This document shows, one piece after another, positions 56,593 to 64,000 of a stretch of 64,000 nt of DNA. The notes below the pieces were generated by a model that saw nothing but the letters and a program-made list of their open reading frames with translations, was not told the DNA's origin and made no database searches. This DNA comes from Muscardinus avellanarius (lineage: Eukaryota > Chordata > Mammalia > Rodentia > Gliridae). The position numbers were made by a program, and so were the translations under genes. The DNA lies in NCBI GenBank assembly GCA_963383645.1, contig OY726560.1, forward strand, positions 86,839,093-86,903,092, in the 5' to 3' direction. The stretch's first letter is position 1. Each line of letters starts with the position of its first letter.

Positions 56593-56925
56593 AAAATAAA
56601 TATATAAATATATGATAGTTTCACCTAAAAAAAAAAAGAAAAAAAATATTCTCTGGTAAGAAAGAAAGCAAAAAGAAATATTGAAATGTTATCTTTAAGT
56701 CATCGAAAGCTTGGTATCAGACAAATGAAACTGTTATGTGAGATTATCATTTTTAATTTTGGATAAATTGCTATAATACTAGATGTCAACCACTAAACCA
56801 AGCATGGGAAGGAGTGATGGGGTGAGATTGGGGTGGGGATCGGGTGGGGGCTGACTGGGCGATGTGTGCATGTATGTTTACAAAAGTTTGTTTCCCAATA
56901 TGATGTATGAATACAGTGCACCAAT

Positions 56926-56957
<32 letters not shown>

Positions 56958-57057
56958 TAGGGTTTTCTTCAAAAAAAAGTTTGTATCCCACTATGGTGTA
57001 TGAATACAGTGCACCAATAAAAAATAAAAATTTTTTTAAAAATTGTTCAACTGGATT

Positions 57058-57261
57058 ATATATATATTTGGTGGTACTGTGGACTGGGGTTTCTGGAAGC
57101 CCTTCTACCTCCGAGCTACACTCCCAGACCTATTTTTACTTTTTTTTTTTTTTTGAAACAGGGTCTCCTAAGCCAGCCCACGCAGCTGGCTTCAAATCTG
57201 CGCCATCCTCCTGTCTCTGCCTCCCAAGCAGGGATTACAAGCGTGCGCCACCATGCCCGGC
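57058..57261 (-). mobile_element. type B SINE, inverted, 11-bp TSD overlapping copy D's TSD
   Basis: ggtggtactgtggactgggg, ctacactcccagacctattt, gggtctcctaagccagccca, ctgcctcccaagcagggatt, caccatgcccggc. tcaactggatt at 57047-57057 and 57262-57272. It landed at the edge of composite copy D. Confidence 0.93.
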
Positions 57262-57272
57262 TCAACTGGATT

Positions 57273-57640
57273 TTTAAGATATAAATATAAAATGCCTTTC
57301 TGTTATCAAATTTCATTTTTTAACAATTTAATCATATTTTGCACAAATTACCATGGATTTGTCTTATAAGGGAAAAGATACTGAACGTTGTTGGGGAAAA
57401 ACAGTATACCATATTTTTAAAGTATGATATAACTCAAAATTAAGAATATCTAAGGAAAAAAGTCTTATAATAAACGGCTTGAAATTAATAGTAAAGAAAA
57501 AAAGACCTGTGCTTATATGTAATTCCAAAAACGTAATACCTGTATGAACTTTGAAAAATTATTTAATTTCTAGGTATCATTTCCTTCTTTGGAAAAAATG
57601 GAAGATACATCAACTCTTTTGGTATATAAAATAATTACTA
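57273..57640. other. no recognisable feature
   Basis: AT-rich, apparently unique. Confidence 0.35.
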
Positions 57641-57650
57641 TGGATTCGTG

Positions 57651-57838
57651 GGGTTTTTTTTCTTTTGGTGGTAGTGGGGTTCCTGGAAGCCCTTCTACCT
57701 CTGGGCTACACTCACAGACCTATTTTTATACTTTTTTAAAAATTTTGGCAACAGGGTCTCTTAAGCCAGCGCGGCTGGCTTCGAACCTGCGCGATCCTCC
57801 TGTCTCTGCCTCCCAAGCGTGCGCCACCATGCCCGGCT
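57651..57838 (-). mobile_element. type B SINE, inverted, 10-bp TSD
   Basis: ggtggtagtggggttcctgg, ctacactcacagacctattt, cttaagccagcgcggctggc, ttcgaacctgcgcgatcctc, caccatgcccggct. tggattcgtg at 57641-57650 and 57839-57848. About 15 bases are missing near the B1 5' end. Confidence 0.94.
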
Positions 57839-58029
57839 TGGATTCGTGTTTAATGCTCAATAAATGCTATAATAGATTTTGCAAAAGAAATTTTAAACTG
57901 GTTTAGATGAAGAACTAGAGAAATTCTCAGAAATTAATGGAGACCATTAACTTCCTCCAATTTCTCTTGAATTTAAGGCCAGAAACAAAGATCATGGGCA
58001 GATAGTAGCATTATTCAAGATAATGGGAA

Positions 58030-58228
58030 AGCTGGGCACGGTGGCACAGGCTTGTAATTCCAGTATTTGGGAGGCTGTGACAGGAGGATCTGGGTTTGCA
58101 GCCAGCCTCAGCTAATTAGTGAGACCTTGTTTCAAAGTAAATATTTTTTTTTTTAAATATGGGGCTGGAAGTAGAATTCCCCTGGTTTCAATCTCTAGTA
58201 ATGAGAGAGAAAGAGAGAGAGAGAGAGA
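58030..58228 (+). mobile_element. B1-dID SINE, (GA)n tail
   Basis: agctgggcacggtggcacag, tttgggaggctgtgacagga, gccagcctcagctaattagt, ggggctggaagtagaattcc; tail gagagaaagagagagag. Confidence 0.85.
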
Positions 58229-58550
58229 ATGGGAAGAAGGGAGGTAACAGGAGTCCTCAGGTGAAAGGATAAATTCCAAGGAAAGCTGAGGGAGTAAATA
58301 AATCAATATAGGCCTAGGGCCAGCTCAGAAAAAAAAATTCCAAAAACAAACAAAAAACCACCACGAACAACAAAAAGCATAGCACATGATGCTGACTTAT
58401 AAAAACAAATAAAGGTAGAGAAATGTTAGGTTGTGAAAGAAAAAAAATACTTGAAAGAATTTTAGAAAAAATATAGAACTGATAAGTCAATATGATTTGC
58501 CGGCACATTTCACACCAGCCAAGGGAGGCTTTGCTGTTTTGTGTTCTTTT
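58229..58550. other. no recognisable feature
   Basis: A-rich, apparently unique. Confidence 0.3.
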
Positions 58551-59372
58551 CAAATATATTTTCTTATGTGTTGTGATTGTACATCACAGTGAGGTTCAGA
58601 GTGAGAGAAAATGCCTGCTCACAGCGCTGTGCCTCACAGCACTGAGACCCCGGGCCCCCTTCGCCCATTCAGTACAGGTTAGTGAGACTGAAGTGAGACC
58701 TCCATATTCCTCAATCTTCCTTTTATCCTTTCATACCTGCCACCCCCAGCTCCTTCGATTCTTCTTCTGGCCTTATTTCTAATGTATCTGAAATTCTTTT
58801 TGTCTTTTATTTTCTCTCCAGCTTGCATATATAAGAGAAAATGTGCTAATTCACTTTCTAGGGTGGTCGACCCCACTTGGCATAATATTCTCTAGTTCCA
58901 TTCATATTCCTGCAAATAACATAATTTTGTTCTTCTTTGTGGTTGAGTAAAATTGTTTTGTGTGTATCTACCACATTTTCTTCAATCCATTGTTGATGGA
59001 CACCTAAATTGATTCCCCAATTTGGCTATTGTGAATTGTGCTGCCAAAAACATGGTTCTGCATGAAGCACTCTAGTATTCTAACTTTATTCTTTTGGAAA
59101 GATGTTGAGGAGTGGTATATTTGACTCATATGGTGGTTACATTCCCAGTTTTTTGAGGAACCTGCATGCTGATCTTCATAGTGCTATTACTAATTTACAA
59201 TCCCCAAAACAGCATGAGTTCCTTTATCTCCACATCCTCACCAGCATTTATTATTGTTTGTATTCTTGATGATTGCCATTCTAATTGGAGTTAGGTAAAA
59301 TATCATGGTAGTTTTGATTTGCATTTCTCCAAATGCCAATGATGTTAACATTTTTTCATATACTTATTGGCC

Positions 59373-59375
<3 letters not shown>
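58551..59375 (-). mobile_element. L1 3' end, inverted
   Basis: attgtacatcacagtgaggt, then antisense ORF2 end: cttggcataatattctctag, atggacacctaaattgattc, aatttggctattgtgaattg, cacatcctcaccagcattta, gtttgcatttctccaaatgc-type. Truncated where the GT tract begins. Confidence 0.88.
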
Positions 59376-59417
<42 letters not shown>

Positions 59418-59491
59418 GCTCTGAGGATTGAACTCAGGGCCTCATGCATATTAGGTAAGTGTTCTCCCAATGAGCTAAGCCCTCAGCTCCT
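59376..59491 (-). mobile_element. ID element, inverted, (CA)n tail
   Basis: About 20 GT units (the reversed tail), then tgaggattgaactcagggcc, catattaggtaagtgttctc, ccaatgagctaagccctcag. Monomeric tRNA-derived SINE with A and B box relics; no B1 half. Sits in the L1. Confidence 0.82.
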
Positions 59492-59844
59492 ATGTGAATA
59501 TTTATATTCATAAAAATGATTCTTAAAATATATCCTGTGAGTATTTAGAGATATTGATTGAATCCTTTGAGAAAATAAAATTTAAAGATGAAAATCAGTC
59601 ATGAGAACTGGCTTTTATGGAAGATTCTCTTAACAATTCTCAATGTTATTGCTGTCATCCTTTGGTAGCTGGCCAGGGACAAAGTCTAAGCCAAGCCCCA
59701 AGGAATCGTGTGCCCTAGACGTGAGGGCAATAGGATTGCCTCAGGTCTCTTATAACAGTTAAGTCAGCCAGATGAGGGGATCTGCAAGTCTAAGCTGCAG
59801 AGAACAGCTAGGTCACTGTCCTATTTTTTTTTCTTTTTTTGTCC
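59492..59844. other. no recognisable feature
   Basis: Nothing recognised. Confidence 0.3.
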
Positions 59845-59925
59845 TTTTTCTTTTTCTTTCTTTTGTGGTAATAAGGATTGAATTCAGGGAGGTTCTACCT
59901 ATAAGCTATACTCCCAACCTGTTTT
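59845..59925 (-). mobile_element. SINE right-monomer remnant, inverted
   Basis: gtggtaataaggattgaatt, agctatactcccaacctgtt. Runs into the next L1 tail. Confidence 0.65.
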
Positions 59926-59944
59926 ATTTATCATTATTATTATT

Positions 59945-60699
59945 ATTTTTAATTGGTGCATTGTAATCATACATCTCGGTGAAGTTCAGGGTGATAGAGG
60001 AATACATGCACACAGCACTTGTTGAGCCCTCCCTCAGTTCCCACCCTACTCCCTCTCCCGCTCCACCTTTCTGTGCTCAACATAGCGATTAGCTTTGATA
60101 AGTTTATGTATATCATGTTCCTTAAGGTGTTTCTTTCTTTCCCCTTCCCTAGATTAGGTCCCCTCCTTCACTCCACTAAGTTTTCTCCTTCTTTGTCTGA
60201 AGTACCTCACTTCTGCATATAAGAGAGAACATCAGATCCTTCGCTTTTTGTGATTGACTAATCTCACTTAGCATAATATTCTCCAGTTCCATCCATTTCT
60301 TTCCAAATGTCAATTTTTTTCTTCTTTATGGCAAAGTAGAATTACATTGTGTGGGGAGTGGTGAGTTGGCCCAGGCCACCCTCCCCCCTCATGCCATTTT
60401 GGCATGGGGCTGTAACTATTTTCTGTATTTCTATTTTCTTTATTTCTATCTTTTTAATAAACTTCTTTAAATCTTCAAAAAAAGAATTACATTGTGTATA
60501 TATCCCATAATTTTTTAATTCATTCATCTGTTTATGGATATCTTGGCTGGTTTCATGGTTTGGCAATTTTTAATTGTGTAGCTATAAGCATAAATATTCA
60601 TGCATTACTATGGTAATCTGTTTTCACTTCTTTTGGGTAGTATGCAAGAGTGGTGCAGCTGATTCATATGGTAGGTTCATTTCTATTCTTCTGAAACAG
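59945..60699 (-). mobile_element. L1 3' end, inverted, carrying a retro-insert
   Basis: aattggtgcattgtaatcat, gtgatagaggaatacatgca, tctcacttagcataatattc, then after the insert tcccataattttttaattca, catctgtttatggatatctt. Interrupted at 60353-60482. Confidence 0.87.
60353..60482 (+). mobile_element. 130-bp polyadenylated retro-insert, source unknown, 15-bp TSD
   Basis: Flanked by agaattacattgtgt at 60338-60352 and 60483-60497. The insert begins ggggagtggtgagttggccc, contains an inverted-repeat-like catgccattttggcatgggg, and ends with tttttaataaacttctttaa, tcttc and a short A-run. AATAAA about 20 bases before the A-run indicates an L1-mediated copy of an RNA 3' end. It resembles none of the SINEs here. 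Confidence 0.85.
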
Positions 60700-60821
60700 G
60701 GTTTTATTTTGAAACAAGGTTATGCTAAATTGCTGAGGCTGACCTTGAATCTATCATCTTCCTTTCTCTGCCTTCAAAGCACTGGGGTAACAGGGATGTG
60801 CCACCATACTTTGGTCTGTCT
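60700..60821 (-). mobile_element. SINE B1 half, inverted
   Basis: ttttgaaacaaggttatgct, attgctgaggctgaccttga, actggggtaacagggatgtg. Confidence 0.72.
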
Positions 60822-61074
60822 ATGGATTTGGATAGACACAGTTCCATTTATAACAGCCTAGAGATATGTTTTCTGCATGGTTCATGGATCCCTGATCATT
60901 ACAGTGGTCTAAGGAGAAGTTTTTGCATAAGATGCTAAATTTCTGAAGCATTAAAACAATTTTTAGTAAAAAGGATTTATGCAATCTGAAGGAAATACAT
61001 AGAATTGTTGGTAGGAGCAAAATTATATTTAGAAAAAGGAATAAATGCTAGCTTTGTATTGTATGCTAGGGTTT

Positions 61075-61258
61075 TTATTTATCATTATTTAATATTATTT
61101 AATATTATAATAATTTAATATTAATATGTTTAATATTTAATATTTAAATTTTATATTATATTATATGTTATTATATATTTATTATATATTATATCTAATA
61201 TATAATTTTATATAATATAAGATATAATATATGTTATATAATATTATATAATTTAATT
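61075..61258. repeat. AT-rich (TAATATT)-type low-complexity tract
   Basis: Almost pure A/T with imperfect taatattta and tatataata repeats. Confidence 0.92.
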
Positions 61259-61468
61259 AAAATTTTTTTGCGGGTCTGGGGGTGGAACCCAAGGGGATTC
61301 AACCTCCGAGCTACACCTCCTGCCCTATTTTTTATTCTTTATTTTGAAACAGGGTCTCACTGAGTTGCAGAGGGCCTCACTAAGTAGCTGAGACTGTCTG
61401 CGAACCACGATCCTCCAGTCTCAGCCTCCCAAATGCTGGGATTACAAGTGTGCGCCACCATGCCCGGC
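61259..61468 (-). mobile_element. type A SINE, inverted, 14-bp TSD
   Basis: gcgggtctgggggtggaacc, gagctacacctcctgcccta, ttgcagagggcctcactaag, tagctgagactgtctgcgaa, caccatgcccggc. tatataatttaatt at 61245-61258 and 61469-61482. Confidence 0.94.
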
Positions 61469-61731
61469 TATATAATTTAATTTTAATAATATTTAATATT
61501 TGATTATTATACAATGTTTACCTGTTTCTGAATATCACATAATATATGTATGTACAGTTATTATATGTCAATTAAAACAAAAATAAAATGTAAATTAGAT
61601 GCTTTTAATGTAGACATTTGTCACTCTGAAAAGACACTACTGCAGCAATAGCAATTTTCAAGGTAACAGAAGATCCCAGGGGTTGATCAGCTTTGGTTTG
61701 GCTAAGAAGTGAGTATCAAGAGATTACCACT

Positions 61732-61805
61732 GAATATGTAGTTCAGTAGTATAGTGCTTGCCTAGCAGGTACAATGCCCTGGGTTCAATTCTTAGGACTA
61801 CAACA
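61732..61805 (+). mobile_element. ID element
   Basis: tatgtagttcagtagtatag, tgcttgcctagcaggtacaa, tgccctgggttcaattctta, A-rich tail. Monomeric tRNA-derived SINE. Confidence 0.85.
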
Positions 61806-61824
61806 AAATAAATAAACAAAAAAA

Positions 61825-62016
61825 TGGGCATGATGGTGGACACCTGTAATCCCAGTACTTGAGAGACTGAGACAGGAAGATCGCAGGTTTGAGATCAGCA
61901 TCAGCATTTTAGTGAGACCCTTAGCAGCTTAGTGAGACCATTTCAAAATAAAAATACAAGGGGCTGGGTGTATAGTTTGGAAGTACAATGCCCCTGTGTT
62001 TAATATCTAGTGCCAA
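61825..62016 (+). mobile_element. B1-dID SINE directly after the ID tail
   Basis: gggcatgatggtggacacct, cttgagagactgagacagga, ggggctgggtgtatagtttg, gtacaatgcccctgtgttta. Probably inserted in the ID element's A-rich tail. Confidence 0.87.
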
Positions 62017-62814
62017 GAAGTAAAGCAGAGGTGAAGTGATTTGCAAGTGAGTGAACCTTTGGAATGCTCAGTAAGAACTTGGGTATGCAAGGGACATAAA
62101 TTTGACATCATATTATACTGGAAAAAGTAGAATGAAAAGCCAATATGATGAAATTGTGCCACTGGCAAGCTCATAAGTAGAAGGAGTTCCACAGGGGATG
62201 CCCATCAAGTCTGTGTGGGCTCACTCACTATGAGCTACATTGTGATTCGAGACTACAGTGCACCAATATAAGTATTAAGAAAGGAATAATTCCATGGGGT
62301 TCTGTTGAAGGGTGCTCCATGCAAGAGCTATTACAGTGACTTTAGTGCTTTATATCCACACTCCTCTGCCACTAGAAATCCTTGCATCCAACAGCATCAG
62401 AAGTACCAAATGGAACTTGTCATGTCACAATTATATCAAAAGTCGTTGAGGCATGTTCAGAAGGACACTTCAGCCAGTATTTATGCAAACAAAATTAATT
62501 TTTAAACCCAGCATGACTAAAGGACTTGTGAGGTGCTTAAATCACTTAGGGATTTTGTTATGGTGGTTAATAAATGTGAAAATCAAATAGCTTCCAATTA
62601 CTTTTATCCAAGCAAAAATATATATAATAAATCTTAATAATTGCCTTCAGTATTTCAAGCATATCTAATATACAATGTTTTGTTCTAATTGATATTGTTT
62701 TCTGTAAAATTATCATCCTCAGGATGGGATTATGGGCAAGTTTGAAGGGGTTATGGACTCCAATTATAATCATCCTCATTATGAATTAATTTTTATTAGT
62801 ACCATGCTATTAGA
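62017..62814. other. mostly unique DNA; possible L1 3' terminus
   Basis: gactacagtgcaccaatata at 62250-62270 resembles the terminal bases of the local L1 family. Otherwise nothing recognised in about 0.8 kb. Confidence 0.4.
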
Positions 62815-63378
62815 GAGCAAGAAATTATAGTGAATGCACATGCAAAATCATGAATATATGTTAATGCATGCACATATAAACACACGGTCATGCACACACA
62901 TGCACACATGCTCATGCACATATATTCATGCACACATGCACATATATGCTCAAGCTTACACAGATATATGTTCATACTCATGTGCTCATTAACGCCCACT
63001 CATGCACACACACATAGACATATGCTAGTACACTCACACTTATCCACACACACCCATGCCCATACACACAAACAGAAACACATGTTCATGCACACACATG
63101 TGTACATGCTCATGCCCATGCCCCTGCACACAAGCATACACACATGGTGATGTGCATACACTGAAGCTTGTGTGCACAAACACAAATGCTCATACCCACA
63201 TACATTCACATACACACATATACACATATGCACACATTCTTATTCATATACATTCATTCACATAGGCTCATGCATATAGCCATGCAGACACGCACACACA
63301 CACTCATATACACATACATACATAAACTCAAAAACATGCATACAGACTCACACACACAAATATAAAAACATGCCCATG

Positions 63379-63456
<78 letters not shown>

Positions 63457-63785
63457 CACATACTCATACACACTCACATGTACCCATATACATGTAAACA
63501 TATCTATGCATACTCATTCACGTACACTTATACACACAAACTCATGCACACATGCTCATGCACTCACACTCATACACATGCACATCTGCTCATGAACACA
63601 CTTAAGCACATACATTCAGGCACACACACTCATGGACACATTCATGCACACATGCTCATGCATACATGCTCTGCACATGCTCATGCCCATGCACATAAAC
63701 ATATGTTCACACACATGTGTTCATTCTCATGAACACAAACATAAACCCAAGGTCATGAATGTACAAACATGCTCATTCACACAGA
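62815..63785. repeat. CATG/CACA alternating minisatellite, about 1 kb
   Basis: Imperfect repeats built from catgcacacatgctcatgca and cacacacatac words, with a pure (AC)n at 63381-63412 and (AT)n at 63413-63450. Mostly alternating pyrimidine-purine. ORFs of His, Thr, Met and Cys in all frames are artefacts. Confidence 0.95.
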
Positions 63786-64000
63786 ACATGTCTTAAGACA
63801 ACAGCTTAATTCTGAGAAGAAGCAATCACTTGGAAAACAGCAGCATTAACCAGTCATTTAATTCCCACTCTGTAAAAACAAAGACAGAATCAAAGCTGAG
63901 GCCAAACCTCCAGTCTCTGCAGGGACGAAATGTGACATCTTTCACGGCCACTTTAAAAGGAAGGAAATGAATGAACCACAGGACATTAGCAAAATAAGTA
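63786..64000. other. no recognisable feature
   Basis: Short non-repetitive stretch at the window edge. Too short to judge. Confidence 0.3.

Larger units (their letters stand above)
53873..57040 (+). mobile_element. composite half-L1 element, copy D, 13-bp TSD, tandem ends
   Basis: Flanked by aattgttcaactg at 53860-53872 and 57041-57053. Inside: a partial leader unit (53875-54205), then a second leader starting gacttccgggaagatggcaa at 54204-54223 (offset 340 bases), intact ORF1 (54961-55878), antisense ORF2 piece (about 55880-56592), unknown segment, L1 3' end to about 56965. An extra copy of the terminal 60 bases or so (aagtttgtatcccactatgg to cagtgcaccaataaaaaata) follows at about 56978-57033. 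Because both extra ends lie inside the TSD, the inserted RNA or cDNA already had them. Confidence 0.93.

Noticed and set aside
61732..61805. tRNA gene candidate
   Set aside because: tRNA-like boxes belong to an ID SINE with an A-rich tail; no cloverleaf 3' half.
63381..63450. CRISPR-like or other regular repeat-spacer array
   Set aside because: Simple (AC)n and (AT)n microsatellite without spacers; organism is a mammal.
62890..63732. Long His/Thr/Met/Cys-rich ORFs on both strands near the window end
   Set aside because: They translate the CATG/CACA minisatellite; open frames in nearly all phases are expected for it.

Overview
The window reads as repeat-dense, AT-rich intergenic or intronic DNA from a rodent of the squirrel-related clade (squirrels, mountain beaver, dormice). 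The main evidence is a dense population of dimeric SINEs. Each has a B1-like (7SL-derived) left half ('gccaggcgtggtggcgcacgc', gggaggc, gagac) fused to an ID-like, tRNA-derived right half (gtctgggagtgtagcccggaggtagaagg), followed by an A-rich tail. This B1-dID architecture is known from that clade. Genus cannot be settled by eye. No functional host protein-coding gene could be recognised, and there are no rRNA genes, tRNA genes or CRISPR arrays.

Layout. 1-4.4 kb: SINEs, an inverted L1 5'UTR, and a truncated YBEY retro-pseudogene joined to it. 3.67-4.37 kb and 8.38-9.01 kb: two diverged direct copies of one sequence, separated by a young composite L1 element (copy A, 4.42-7.37 kb). 10.3-15.3 kb: a short inverted L1 3' end, then an old, internally deleted L1. 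15.5-21.3 kb: GA and AAAG satellites, SINEs, L1 fragments and about 2 kb of apparently unique DNA. 21.3-28.6 kb: one ancient L1 split by SINEs, an AT microsatellite, a second L1 3' end, an LTR-like segment and a complete inverted composite element (copy B). 28.6-34.8 kb: SINEs, an L1 fragment and unique DNA. 34.8-38.15 kb: an internally deleted L1 with a 12-bp target-site duplication (TSD), the best local representative of the autonomous L1 family that could mobilise the composites. 38-49 kb: SINEs, microsatellites, L1 3' ends, an unexplained antisense ORF of about 238 codons, and three copies of an older medium-reiteration repeat. 49.0-57.3 kb: an L1 fragment, then composite copies C and D, each with a TSD. 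57-62 kb: SINEs, L1 3' ends, two ID elements and a 130-bp polyadenylated retro-insert. 62.8-63.8 kb: a long CATG/CACA alternating purine-pyrimidine minisatellite.

The most interesting item is the composite element, present in four copies. Each has an L1-type 5'UTR, a complete ORF1 region (one copy is uninterrupted, 305 codons from its ATG), a piece of about 0.7 kb from the 3' part of an older L1 ORF2 in antisense orientation, and an L1-like 3' end. ORF2 is absent in the sense direction. Shared internal junctions plus TSDs at the outer edges of copies C and D show that the composite moves as one unit. It resembles a half-L1 (HAL1-like) non-autonomous LINE carrying a captured inverted ORF2 segment, presumably driven in trans by L1s like the one at 34.8 kb.

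SINE and L1 edges without a stated TSD were placed by eye and may be off by 5-20 bases.
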